Shown in pieces: positions 9,958 through 18,941 of a stretch of DNA of 64,000 bases. The stretch lies in contig CP107199.1 of the NCBI GenBank assembly GCA_025758065.1, forward strand, positions 1,957,501-2,021,500. The letters are read 5' to 3'. The DNA comes from Lachnospiraceae bacterium (GTDB lineage Bacteria > Bacillota > Clostridia > Lachnospirales > Lachnospiraceae). Position 1 is the stretch's first letter. Every line of letters starts with the position of its first letter. A model generated the notes under the pieces. It made no database searches and was not told the origin of the DNA. It was given only the letters and a program-made list of their open reading frames with translations. The translations under genes were made by a program, and so were the position numbers.

Positions 9958-10848
9958 ATGAACCTTGAACCAATGCAAAAAGCAGCAGTGCTTATTGAGG
10001 CACTGCCATATATTCAGCGTTTTAACCGTAAGATCGTTGTTATTAAATACGGCGGCAGCGCCATGGTAGACGAAGAATTAAAGAAAAAAGTCATCCAGGA
10101 CGTGGTATTGCTTAAATTAGTAGGATTTAAGCCAATTATCGTACACGGAGGCGGCAAGGAGATCAGCCGCTGGGTTGGAAAAGTAGGCATGGAGCCACAT
10201 TTTATCAATGGCTTGCGTGTAACTGACGAGCCGACCATGGAAATAGCAGAGATGGTATTAAATAAAGTAAATAAGAGCCTGGTACAGCTGGTAAATGAAC
10301 TGGGCATCAAGGCAGTAGGCATCAGCGGCAAGGACGGCATGATGTTAAAATGCCATAAAAAGCTTTCCAAAGGCGAAGATATCGGCTTTGTAGGCGAAGT
10401 TGACAAGGTAGATCCACAGGTCATTTATGACCTTTTAGAGAAAGACTTTTTACCGATCATCTGTCCTATTGGATATGATGAGAATTTCTTAAGCTATAAC
10501 ATCAACGCAGATGATGCAGCCTGTGCCATTGCAAGAGCTGTAAAGGCAGAAAAGCTGGCTTTTTTAACAGATGTAGAAGGCGTATACAAGGATTTTGAGG
10601 ATAAGAGTTCCCTTATTTCTGAAATGACCGTAGAAGAAGCCCAGGCCTTTGTAGACAGCGGAAGCTTAGGCGGCGGTATGCTTCCGAAGCTGCAGAACTG
10701 TATTGATGCTATTGAAAATGGTGTTTCCAGAGTACATATCCTGGACGGGCGTATTCCACATTGCCTGCTTCTGGAGATCTTTACAGATAAAGGTATTGGT
10801 ACTGCTATTTATAATTCCAAGGAAGATGAGAGGTATTATCATGGCTGA
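9958..10848 (+). CDS. argB: N-acetylglutamate kinase
   Basis: A 296-residue amino-acid kinase family enzyme that phosphorylates N-acetylglutamate. It shows VVIKYGGSAM near the N-terminus, the IIVHGGGKEIS loop, NINADDAACAIA and the FLTDVEGVY segment. The N-terminal extension (about 24 residues before the first strand) is of the kind seen in arginine-sensitive hexameric ArgB, so feedback inhibition is likely but inferred. A strong SD AGGAGGA precedes the ATG. Its last 8 bases overlap argD. Confidence 0.97.
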   Translation: MNLEPMQKAAVLIEALPYIQRFNRKIVVIKYGGSAMVDEELKKKVIQDVVLLKLVGFKPIIVHGGGKEISRWVGKVGMEPHFINGLRVTDEPTMEIAEMVLNKVNKSLVQLVNELGIKAVGISGKDGMMLKCHKKLSKGEDIGFVGEVDKVDPQVIYDLLEKDFLPIICPIGYDENFLSYNINADDAACAIARAVKAEKLAFLTDVEGVYKDFEDKSSLISEMTVEEAQAFVDSGSLGGGMLPKLQNCIDAIENGVSRVHILDGRIPHCLLLEIFTDKGIGTAIYNSKEDERYYHG

Positions 10849-12076
10849 TGAGAAAATGATCGATCGGGCAGAACATGTCCTGTATAAAACATATAACCGT
10901 TTTCCTGTAGTATTTGATTATGGAAAAGGTGTAACCTTATGGGATACAGAAGGAAATGAATATCTGGATTTTGGCGCAGGCATTGCTGTTATGGGACTTG
11001 GATACTGTGACGAAGAGTATACAAATGCAGTGAAGGCCCAGATGGACAAGCTGACCCATATTTCCAATCTGTTTTACAATCAGCCGTCTATTGATGCTGG
11101 TGAAAAGCTGTTGAAGGTATCTGGAATGGATAAAGTATTTTTCACTAACAGCGGTACTGAGGCTATTGAAGGTGCATTAAAGATCGCAAAGAGATATCAT
11201 TACAATAAGCTTCATGAGACCATGGGAGACGGCTGTGATGGCTGTGAGGAAAAAGAAGTGGATATGACCGGCGAGATTATTGCCATGAACCATTCTTTCC
11301 ACGGAAGAAGCTTAGGCGCTTTGTCTGTAACTGGAAATGCACATTACAGAACTCCCTTTAATCCACTGATCCCAGGCGTGCGTTTTGCTGATTTCAATGA
11401 TCTGGAAAGCATAAAGGCACAGATCACAGACAAGACATGTGCCATTATCATGGAGACTATCCAGGGAGAAGGCGGCATTTATCCTGCAACAGAGGAATTT
11501 TTAAAGGGTGTCCGTGCACTTTGCGATGAGCACGATCTGCTGCTTATCTTAGATGAGATCCAGTGCGGTATGGGACGTTCCGGAGAAATGTTTGCATGGC
11601 AGAAATATGGTGTAAAACCAGACGTGATGACGGTTGCAAAAGCTTTGGGAAATGGTGTACCTATCGGTGCATTCTTAGCCTGCGGAAAAGCAGCAGCTGC
11701 TATGGTGCCTGGTGATCACGGAACTACCTATGGCGGAAATCCACTGGTAACAGCCGCTGCAGACGCAGTTCTGGATATTTTTGAAAAACGTCACATTGTA
11801 GATCATGTAAAAGAAATCGGAGCATATTTGTACGAAAAGCTGGAAGGCTTAAAAGATAAGTATGAGGTGGTAAAGGACCATCGCGGCACAGGTCTGATCC
11901 AGGGGCTGGAATTTACAGTTCCGGTAGGCCCCATCGTATCTAAGGCATTGTTAGAGCAGAAACTGGTACTTATCAGTGCCGGCGCCAACATTATCCGTTT
12001 TGTTCCTCCGCTGATCATTGAAAAGAGCGATGTAGATGAAATGGTTAAGAGACTGGAAGCAGTTATTGAGAAATAG
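10841..12076 (+). CDS. argD: Acetylornithine aminotransferase with a cysteine-containing insertion
   Basis: A 411-residue class III PLP aminotransferase acting on N-acetylornithine. Motifs include NSGTEAIEGALKIAKRY, SFHGRSLGALSVTG, LDEIQCGMGRSG and the PLP lysine in TVAKALGNGVPIGAF. Compared with the usual family layout there are about a dozen extra residues between the KIAKRY helix and the EIIAMNHSFHG strand, carrying GDGCDGCEEKE (a CxxC). The ATG at 10841 overlaps argB by 8 bases (translational coupling), with GAGAGG upstream. The open frame extends far upstream inside argB but has no SD there. Confidence 0.95.
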   Translation: MADEKMIDRAEHVLYKTYNRFPVVFDYGKGVTLWDTEGNEYLDFGAGIAVMGLGYCDEEYTNAVKAQMDKLTHISNLFYNQPSIDAGEKLLKVSGMDKVFFTNSGTEAIEGALKIAKRYHYNKLHETMGDGCDGCEEKEVDMTGEIIAMNHSFHGRSLGALSVTGNAHYRTPFNPLIPGVRFADFNDLESIKAQITDKTCAIIMETIQGEGGIYPATEEFLKGVRALCDEHDLLLILDEIQCGMGRSGEMFAWQKYGVKPDVMTVAKALGNGVPIGAFLACGKAAAAMVPGDHGTTYGGNPLVTAAADAVLDIFEKRHIVDHVKEIGAYLYEKLEGLKDKYEVVKDHRGTGLIQGLEFTVPVGPIVSKALLEQKLVLISAGANIIRFVPPLIIEKSDVDEMVKRLEAVIEK

Positions 12077-12168
12077 TTACAACTAAATGACATTGGTCCA
12101 GCCATGACACATTCTTGTTTCCATATATATGAAAATCGCAACAAAATATGGCAAAAGTGCATGAATAA

Positions 12169-12268
12169 TGAACTTCATAGTTCAGAAAACACGACAAAAT
12201 AACAAAAAATACAGTTTTTTCCCCTCCTGATTTCTGGTAGACTTAAGTCAACAGAAAAGACAGGAGGG
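12169..12268 (+). promoter_or_regulatory. Leader of the AfuABC-like operon: two dyads, one covering the SD
   Basis: In the 200-base gap after argD, TGAACTtcatAGTTCA (12169-12184) is a perfect dyad. Further down CCCTCCTG (12222-12229) and TTTCTG (12231-12236) pair with CAGAAA (12252-12257) and CAGGAGGG (12261-12268), around a loop that contains GACTTAAGTC. The 3' arm is the afuA Shine-Dalgarno sequence itself, so the folded RNA would hide the ribosome-binding site. This could be translational control or an operator; the sequence alone does not decide. Confidence 0.5.
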
Positions 12269-12276
12269 TTTTTATT

Positions 12277-13461
12277 ATGAAGAAAAAACTTGCATTGTTA
12301 CTGGCTTGTACCATGGCGTTAAGTCTGACAGCATGTGGCGGTTCAAAACCGGCTGCAACAACAGCAGCTCCGGAAACAACCACAGCAGCAGCTGCAGAAA
12401 GCAGCGCAGAGAGCAAAGCTGATGAGAAAACAGAAGCAGCCGGCGGGGATATGGATGCTCTGATCGAAGCAGCTAAGGCTGAAGGCGAATTAACTGTATA
12501 TGGTTCCTGCGAAGAGGAATACTTATCAGCTGCCTGCCAGAACTTTGAAAAACTCTATGGAATTAAGACAAAATACCAGAGACTTTCTACTTCAGAAGTT
12601 TATACCAAGGTTTCTGAAGAAGCAGGAAAGCCTTCAGCAGATGTATGGTTCGGCGGAACAACTGATCCTTATAATGAGGCAGTTGCAGCAGATCTGTTAG
12701 AGCCGTATGATGCCATGAATGCAGTAAACCTGATCAGTGATGATTATAAGGATCCTACTAATTGCTGGTATGGTATCTACAAAGGCATTCTGGGATTCAT
12801 GGTTAATACAGAAGAGCTGGAGCGTTTAGGTCTGGAAGCACCTAAGACATGGGATGATCTGACAAAGGAAGAGTACAAGGGACTGATCATGATGTCCAAC
12901 CCAAATACAGCTGGTACTGCTAAACTGGTCATCAATACAATGATCCAGATGAAGGGGCATGATGAAGCTATGGAATACTTCAAGGCTCTGGACAAAAACA
13001 TTGCACAGTATACCAAGTCCGGTTCTGGTCCTTCCAAGATGGTTGGCCCTGGTGAGTGTGTGATCGCTATTGGTTTCTTACATGATGGTATTTATCAGAT
13101 CCTTCAGGGATATGACAATATCCAGTTAGTTGTTCCGGAAGATGGAACTTCCTTTGAAGTTGGCGCAACCGCTATCTTTAAGGGAGCAACTCATCCAAAT
13201 GCAGCAAAATTATGGATCGAGTATGCATTATCTCCTGACTGTGTAGACCATGCAAAAGAGAATGGTTCTTATCAGTTCCTGGTATTAAAGAATGCAACAC
13301 AGCCAGAAGAAGCTGAGAAATTTGGTCTTGATATGAACAATACCATTGACTATGATTTTGCAGATGCAAAAGAGAACAGTGCGAAGTATGTAGAAGACTT
13401 CTTCGAAGCATTAGGAAGCACATCTGATGGCGCAGACTCCAGCCGTTTCTTAACTGAGTAA
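12277..13461 (+). CDS. ABC transporter substrate-binding lipoprotein (AfuA/FbpA-like, family 1)
   Basis: A 394-residue exported lipoprotein: a lysine-rich start, hydrophobic core and lipobox LTAC with Cys20, then an Ala/Thr/Glu-rich linker (about residues 25-60) and an extracellular solute-binding domain of the AfuA/FbpA type (ELTVYGSCEEEY near residue 72; SADVWFGGTTDPYNEA). Such proteins are often labelled ferric-iron binding, but AfuA itself was shown to bind hexose phosphates. I see no clear paired tyrosines of the iron type. It is first of an ABC operon with permease and ATPase genes, and a similar binding-domain protein is encoded with a two-component system 4.3 kb downstream, so a phosphorylated sugar is a fair guess. 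Confidence 0.85.
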   Translation: MKKKLALLLACTMALSLTACGGSKPAATTAAPETTTAAAAESSAESKADEKTEAAGGDMDALIEAAKAEGELTVYGSCEEEYLSAACQNFEKLYGIKTKYQRLSTSEVYTKVSEEAGKPSADVWFGGTTDPYNEAVAADLLEPYDAMNAVNLISDDYKDPTNCWYGIYKGILGFMVNTEELERLGLEAPKTWDDLTKEEYKGLIMMSNPNTAGTAKLVINTMIQMKGHDEAMEYFKALDKNIAQYTKSGSGPSKMVGPGECVIAIGFLHDGIYQILQGYDNIQLVVPEDGTSFEVGATAIFKGATHPNAAKLWIEYALSPDCVDHAKENGSYQFLVLKNATQPEEAEKFGLDMNNTIDYDFADAKENSAKYVEDFFEALGSTSDGADSSRFLTE

Positions 13462-13523
13462 TAAAGAGGCTGCGAAAGTCATTATTAAAAAGAAAGTAAA
13501 GCTTATGTAAGTTAAGCTAAGCA

Positions 13524-13564
13524 GAAAATGCTGCGTGATGGAATAAACATTGCGCAGCATTTTC
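13524..13564 (+). promoter_or_regulatory. Intercistronic hairpin between the binding protein and permease genes
   Basis: GAAAATGCTGCG pairs perfectly with CGCAGCATTTTC over a 17-base loop. No T-run follows. Such stems after a binding-protein gene commonly protect the upstream mRNA and lower expression of the permease genes. Confidence 0.6.
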
Positions 13565-13613
13565 AAATCAAAGGTATACTAAGGATTTAAAGTTTAGAAA
13601 AGGGGGTCTTACA

Positions 13614-15323
13614 ATGGCCGGAAAACAAAGTGCACAGCTGGAACGGAAGAAATTTTTTGCTGACCCGATCATGGTCTCAATGATCGTTGTCCTTCTGGTT
13701 TTTCTGGCGCTGTTTATCCTGTATCCGCTGTTAATGCTGTTAGTGGACAGCTTTTATGCAGAGGGAACCATTACACTGGATGTATTTAAACGTGTTTTAA
13801 ATCTGGAACGTTTCCGCAATGCATTTAAAAACACACTTACACTTGGATTTATCGTAGGTTTTGCTTCTACAGCCATTGGTTTATTATTTGCTTATGTAGA
13901 AGTATATGTGAAGTTGAAAACAAAAATACTGGAAAAGTTATTTGGTCTGGTATCCATGCTTCCTGTAGTATCCCCGCCATTTGTGCTGTCTTTGTCCATG
14001 ATCATGCTGTTTGGGCGAAGCGGTATCATCACCCGTTCCCTGTTAGGAATTTATGATTCTAATATTTACGGGCTTTTAGGCATCTCCGTAGTCCAGACAC
14101 TTACATTTTTCCCTGTATGTTATCTGATGTTAAAGGGACTGTTAAAGAACATTGACCCGTCACTGGAAGAAGCGACCAGAGATATGGGAGCTACCCGCTG
14201 GAAAGTGTTTACAAGCGTAACTTTCCCACTTCTGCTTCCAGGTCTTGGAAATGCATTCCTGGTAACATTTATTGAGTCTGTAGCAGACTTTGCAAACCCG
14301 ATGCTGATCGGTGGTTCCTATGATACTCTGGCAACTACCATTTATCTGCAGGTAACAGGTGCTTACGACTCCACAGGTGCAGCAGCCATGTCTGTGGTCC
14401 TGCTTTCACTGACTGTTATCCTGTTCCTGATCCAGAAATATTATCTGGAGAAGAAAACAGCAGCTACTCTTACTGGCAAAGCTTCCCGTATGAGAATGCT
14501 TATTGAAGATAAGAGCGTAACTGTTCCGCTGACTATTTTCTGCGGCCTGGTAGCAGCTTTCGTGCTTTTAATGTATATCATGGTTCCGTTTGGCGCACTG
14601 TTCACCCTTTGGGGAAGAGATTACAGCTTAAGCCTTAAATGGTTCCAGTACATGTTTAAGACCAGTGGACTAAAGGCATTTAAGGATTCCTTTATACTGT
14701 CCCTGATCGCAGCTCCTCTTACAGCACTTTTATCCATGGTCATTTCCTATCTGGTTGTTAAAAAGCGCTTTAAAGGAAGAAACTTTATTGAATTCGTATC
14801 TATGTTAGCAATGGCAGTACCTGGTACTGTTCTTGGTATTGGATATATCCGTGGTTATGCAAATGGTCTGTTCCGCAGCGGCTTTATGAGCAGTCTTTAT
14901 GGAACTGGTGCTATCCTGATCATCGTATTTATCGTTCGAAGCCTTCCTACCGGTACACGAAGCGGTATCTCCGCTCTGCGCCAGATCGATAAATCCATTG
15001 AAGAGTCCGCCTACGACATGGGTGCAAATTCAGCAAGAGTATTTATGACCGTTACGTTACCGCTTATTAAGGATTCCTTCTTCAGCGGCCTGGTAACTGC
15101 ATTTGTCCGCAGTATTACCGCTATTTCAGCAATTATCCTGTTAGTAACTCCTGACTTCCTGCTGATCACCTGTCAGATCAATGAGCAGGCGGAAAAAGGA
15201 AACTACGGTGTTGCCTGTGCTTATGCAACCGTATTGATCATCATTACCTACGGTGCAGTGCTGATCATGAATACGCTGATGAAATTCTTCGGAGTCAGCA
15301 GAAAAATCAAAACGGAGGAATAG
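13614..15323 (+). CDS. ABC transporter permease, fused double domain (AfuB/FbpB-like)
   Basis: A 569-residue membrane protein made of two homologous permease halves (about residues 1-285 and 290-569), each with about six membrane segments and an EAA-type loop contacting the ATPase: EEATRDMGATRWKVFTSVTFPLLLPGL and EESAYDMGANSARVFMTVTLPLIKD. This fused layout is typical of the AfuB/FbpB group. A strong SD (AAAGGGGG) precedes the ATG, and only three bases separate it from the ATPase gene. Confidence 0.9.
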   Translation: MAGKQSAQLERKKFFADPIMVSMIVVLLVFLALFILYPLLMLLVDSFYAEGTITLDVFKRVLNLERFRNAFKNTLTLGFIVGFASTAIGLLFAYVEVYVKLKTKILEKLFGLVSMLPVVSPPFVLSLSMIMLFGRSGIITRSLLGIYDSNIYGLLGISVVQTLTFFPVCYLMLKGLLKNIDPSLEEATRDMGATRWKVFTSVTFPLLLPGLGNAFLVTFIESVADFANPMLIGGSYDTLATTIYLQVTGAYDSTGAAAMSVVLLSLTVILFLIQKYYLEKKTAATLTGKASRMRMLIEDKSVTVPLTIFCGLVAAFVLLMYIMVPFGALFTLWGRDYSLSLKWFQYMFKTSGLKAFKDSFILSLIAAPLTALLSMVISYLVVKKRFKGRNFIEFVSMLAMAVPGTVLGIGYIRGYANGLFRSGFMSSLYGTGAILIIVFIVRSLPTGTRSGISALRQIDKSIEESAYDMGANSARVFMTVTLPLIKDSFFSGLVTAFVRSITAISAIILLVTPDFLLITCQINEQAEKGNYGVACAYATVLIIITYGAVLIMNTLMKFFGVSRKIKTEE

Positions 15324-15326
15324 GTT

Positions 15327-16403
15327 ATGGAAAAGCAGAAAAAAGGTGTTCGTCTGGAACATATTTCCAAAATATATAATGATCCGAAAACAGGAAAAGA
15401 ATTTTATGCGGTACAGGATACCACACTGGATATTGAACCGGGTACGTTCGTTACTTTACTGGGACCTTCCGGCTGTGGAAAGACTACCACACTGCGTATG
15501 ATCGCAGGTTTTGAAAGCCCGGATGAAGGTGAGATCTACTTAGGTGATGAGGCTATTAACAGCCTGACGCCAAATAAACGTGACACAGCAATGGTATTCC
15601 AGAGCTATGCCCTGCTGCCACATTATAATGTATTTGACAACGTAGCTTATGGCTTAAAGATCCGTAAGCTGCCTAAGGAAGAGATAAAAGAGAGAGTTTT
15701 AAACATCCTGAAGCTGGTAGAAATGGATGGAATGGAATCCCGTATGACCAACCAGCTTTCCGGTGGACAGCAGCAGCGAGTTGCTTTAGCCCGGGCTCTG
15801 GTCATTGAACCAAGTGTCCTGCTTTTTGATGAGCCATTAAGTAACCTGGATGCAAAGCTGCGTGTGACAATGCGTACTGAGATACGTAAGATCCAGCAGA
15901 AGGTAGGAATTACTGCGATCTATGTAACTCATGACCAGTCAGAGGCGATGAGCATTTCTGATAAGATCATTATCATGAGCAAAGGTAAAGTAGAGCAGAT
16001 CGGTACTCCAAGAGAAATCTACTATCATCCAAAGAGCCGTTTCGTAGCTGACTTTATTGGTGAAGCAAACTTCTTAAAGGCGAAGGTTAAATCTGCTCAG
16101 GGTGAAAAGGCTGTGATCGATGTTATTGGTGAAGAGATAGAGGTCAATAATTATGGTGAGAAGGCAGCCGGTGATGATGCCAGTCTGGTTCTTCGTCCGG
16201 AAGCAGTTGTTCTTTCTGAAAAAGGACTTCTGGAAGGAACGGTTATCCTGTCAACCTTCATGGGTTCCTATCAGTATTATCAGGTAATGGTAGGTGATAT
16301 GGAGATCCAGATCACAGACTACAATCCTGTAAACCGCCGGATTTATGAAGTAGGCGAAAAGGCATATCTGGACTTTGATCCTCATGGGGTTTATATCCTG
16401 TAA
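15327..16403 (+). CDS. ABC transporter ATP-binding protein (AfuC/FbpC/PotA-like)
   Basis: A 358-residue ATPase subunit: Walker A GPSGCGKTT (about residue 48), Q-loop FQSYALLPHY, signature LSGGQQQRVALARAL, Walker B LLFDEPLSNLD, and switch His in YVTHDQSEAM. A C-terminal TOBE-like regulatory domain (about residues 240-358) is typical for carbohydrate, polyamine and iron importers. It is the third gene of the importer operon and is followed by a strong terminator. Confidence 0.93.
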   Translation: MEKQKKGVRLEHISKIYNDPKTGKEFYAVQDTTLDIEPGTFVTLLGPSGCGKTTTLRMIAGFESPDEGEIYLGDEAINSLTPNKRDTAMVFQSYALLPHYNVFDNVAYGLKIRKLPKEEIKERVLNILKLVEMDGMESRMTNQLSGGQQQRVALARALVIEPSVLLFDEPLSNLDAKLRVTMRTEIRKIQQKVGITAIYVTHDQSEAMSISDKIIIMSKGKVEQIGTPREIYYHPKSRFVADFIGEANFLKAKVKSAQGEKAVIDVIGEEIEVNNYGEKAAGDDASLVLRPEAVVLSEKGLLEGTVILSTFMGSYQYYQVMVGDMEIQITDYNPVNRRIYEVGEKAYLDFDPHGVYIL

Positions 16404-16440
16404 GAGCAGTTGTTTTGTAAAGAGTATACAAGTGACTTGT

Positions 16441-16484
16441 AAAAGCGTATCCAGAAAAGAAAAAAGCTTTGGATACGCTTTTTT
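16441..16484. terminator. Terminator of the AfuABC-like operon
   Basis: AAAAGCGTATCC pairs with GGATACGCTTTTTT over an 18-base loop; the T-run ends the plus-strand transcript. The rest of the gap up to 16694 is AT-rich leader with no ORF I trust. Confidence 0.85.
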
Positions 16485-16694
16485 ACGGTTATACGCATTT
16501 GCGTGCAGGCACGAAGACCCTATAGCCGCCTGACAATGCTTTTATAGTAAAAAATGATAAATCTGATATATATTAAAACAGATGCTTTTCCTGTATAATA
16601 AGAAATATCAAAGAAATATAAAGGCACAGTTAAATTTTTATAAAGAAACAGCGAGAAAGACTCGAGAGGACATAAATCTGAAAAGGAGAAAAGT

Positions 16695-17705
16695 ATGTAT
16701 TACGTTGATGAATATAAGGCAGACAGAAACCGATATGAGACTATGCAGTACAATCGCTGCGGAAAAAGCGGCCTGAAACTTCCTGTAGTGTCTTTGGGAT
16801 TGTGGCACAATTTCGGTTCTAAAGATAATTATGATATGATGAAGACGCTTTGTTTCACAGCTTTTGACAATGGTATTACCCATTTTGATCTGGCCAATAA
16901 CTATGGTCCGATCTATGGATCAGCAGAGGAAAACTTTGGACGGATAATGCGTGATTTTTTACGTCCGTACAGAAATGAACTGATCATTAGTACTAAAGCC
17001 GGATATGACATGTGGGATGGCCCTTATGGAAACTGGGGTTCCAGAAAATATCTTATTGCCAGTCTGGATGAGTCCTTAAAGAGAATGCAGTTAGACTATG
17101 TGGATATTTTCTACCATCACAGAATGGATCCGGAAACACCATTAGAGGAAACAATTCTGGCTTTAGATCAGATTGTCCGTTCTGGGAAGGCACTGTATGC
17201 AGGAATTTCCAACTATGACGGAGTTCATGCAAAGAAGGCACTGGAGATCGCAAAAGAAATCCACTTACCTCTGATCATCAACCAGAACCGTTATAATATC
17301 TTTGATAGAACAGTGGAAAATAATGATTTAAAGGCTTATGCCCGTGAATCTGGAATGGGTCTGATCTGTTTTAGCCCTCTGGCGCAGGGAATGTTATCTG
17401 AAAAATATATTAACGGCATCCCGGCTGACAGCCGTGTTGCAAGAGATGGACGATTCCTTCATGCAGAAGATATTACTCCGGAAAAGATTGAAAAGATCAA
17501 AAAGCTGGATGCTCTTGCAAAAGAGAGAGGGCAGAGCCTTCCACAGATGGCACTTTCCTGGCTGTTAAAAGACAGCGATGTTACCAGCGTATTGATCGGT
17601 GCTTCCAAACCAGAGCAGATATTAAGCAACATTGGGATTATAGGACATACAACATTTACAAAAGAAGAACTGGATTTGATCGATCAGATTTCCAAAGAAC
17701 AGTAA
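16695..17705 (+). CDS. Aldo/keto reductase (YghZ/GSP69-like)
   Basis: A 336-residue NADPH-dependent aldo/keto reductase. The TIM-barrel motifs are present: GITHFDLANNYGP (catalytic Asp and Tyr), ISTKAGYDMWDGPYGNWGSRK, DYVDIFYHHRMDP and the C-terminal cofactor-binding SVLIGASKPEQI. The GPYGNWGSRK stretch is typical of the YghZ branch, whose E. coli member reduces L-glyceraldehyde 3-phosphate and methylglyoxal. It has an SD AAAAGGAG before the ATG. It lies between the importer operon and the sensor cassette, which is in keeping with a role on phosphorylated or reactive carbohydrates (inference). Confidence 0.88.
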   Translation: MYYVDEYKADRNRYETMQYNRCGKSGLKLPVVSLGLWHNFGSKDNYDMMKTLCFTAFDNGITHFDLANNYGPIYGSAEENFGRIMRDFLRPYRNELIISTKAGYDMWDGPYGNWGSRKYLIASLDESLKRMQLDYVDIFYHHRMDPETPLEETILALDQIVRSGKALYAGISNYDGVHAKKALEIAKEIHLPLIINQNRYNIFDRTVENNDLKAYARESGMGLICFSPLAQGMLSEKYINGIPADSRVARDGRFLHAEDITPEKIEKIKKLDALAKERGQSLPQMALSWLLKDSDVTSVLIGASKPEQILSNIGIIGHTTFTKEELDLIDQISKEQ

Positions 17706-17801
17706 TTAAGCAATAATGTGGCAGGTGCTATAATGATGGGAGCAGTAAAAGGGTGATGGCAGGAAATATTCCATATTTAAAAAGAAGAGGTACATACAAG
17801 G

Positions 17802-18941
17802 ATGTTTAGAGGAGGCCATAAGAATAAAAAAATACATTTATTGCGTCTGGCAGTGATGACAGCTTTTCTGTCCCTCTGTCTTTCCGGCTGCGCTATGACA
17901 CATTCTATGAAAAACCGGGAAGGAAGTGCTGAAACAGATGCAGACAGTCTGGTTGTATACAGCCCCCATCCTTTGGATTTTATTAATCCCATTGTGTCTG
18001 AATTTGAGGCTCAGACAGGGATTTCAGTGCAGGTGCGTACTGGGGGGACCGGAGAACTTTTAAAATGGGCCAGAGAAGGGGACGAGCCGGTATGCGATGT
18101 ATTCTGGGGCGGTTCTTTGTATGCAGCAGGGGCAGGAAAAGACCTGTTTGAGCCTTATATCAGTGAAAATGAAGAGTATGTCCGGGAAGAATTTAAAAAT
18201 AAAGAAGGAAATATGACCCGGTTTACAGATATTCCTAGTGTACTTATGGTCAATACCAATCTTCTTGGTGGTATGAAGATCCAGGGATATGAAGATCTGC
18301 TGGATGAACGGTTAAAAGGAAAAATCGCTATGTGCGATCCGTCCACATCTTCTTCTGCCAGTGAACATCTGATCAACATGCTTTATGCTATGGGAGAAGG
18401 CAATCCGGAAAAAGGCTGGGATTATGTGGAAAAATTTTGTAAAAACCTGGATGGAATGCTTTTAAAAAGCTCATCGGAGGTATACCAGGGAGTGGCAGAA
18501 GGACGTTATACAGTAGGGCTTACCTTTGAGGAAGGCGGTGCTGGTTATGTATCCAAAGGAGCACCTGTAAAACTGATCTATATGAAGGAGGGGGTTATAT
18601 CCACTCCTGACGTGGTATGTATTGTGAAGGGAAGCAGACATAAAAAAGCAGCAGAGGAATATGTGGATTTTGTGACAGGAAAAGCAGCCCAGACTGTGAT
18701 CGCTGACAGTTTAGACCGCCGGTCTGTGCGGAAGGATGTGGAAGCAGCGGCTTATCTGCCAGATAAAGAAGAAATCCATATGATCACAGCAGATGAAAAT
18801 ATGGTCAATGAAAAGAGGGAACAGTGGAAGCAGAGGTTTACAGAAATTTTTACATACTGTACACAGGCAGAAACTTGTGAAAACGAAAGTGCAGCAGGAT
18901 CACATAGGGACTCCATCTTTAAGGAGGTGTCCGGGAAATGA
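17802..18941 (+). CDS. Sensor-associated substrate-binding lipoprotein (HptA-like)
   Basis: A 379-residue exported lipoprotein: basic N-terminus, hydrophobic core and lipobox LSGC with Cys30, then an AfuA-type solute-binding domain (SLVVYSPHPLDFINPIVSEFE; DVFWGGSLYAAG). No transport genes follow; its stop overlaps the start of a YesM-like histidine kinase (ATGA). This arrangement matches HptA-HptS-HptR of staphylococci (glucose-6-phosphate sensing) and PgtC-PgtB-PgtA, in which a binding protein feeds ligand information to the kinase. The start is uncertain: ATG 17802 has a distant AGAGG, while a better GGAGG lies just inside the frame. It likely senses the substrate of the importer encoded upstream. 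Confidence 0.82.
   Translation: MFRGGHKNKKIHLLRLAVMTAFLSLCLSGCAMTHSMKNREGSAETDADSLVVYSPHPLDFINPIVSEFEAQTGISVQVRTGGTGELLKWAREGDEPVCDVFWGGSLYAAGAGKDLFEPYISENEEYVREEFKNKEGNMTRFTDIPSVLMVNTNLLGGMKIQGYEDLLDERLKGKIAMCDPSTSSSASEHLINMLYAMGEGNPEKGWDYVEKFCKNLDGMLLKSSSEVYQGVAEGRYTVGLTFEEGGAGYVSKGAPVKLIYMKEGVISTPDVVCIVKGSRHKKAAEEYVDFVTGKAAQTVIADSLDRRSVRKDVEAAAYLPDKEEIHMITADENMVNEKREQWKQRFTEIFTYCTQAETCENESAAGSHRDSIFKEVSGK

Noticed and set aside
12277..16403. Ferric-iron ABC transporter as a firm call
   Set aside because: The subfamily includes hexose-phosphate importers, and the linked HptA-like sensor cassette argues against iron; I therefore left the substrate open and gave no gene symbols.
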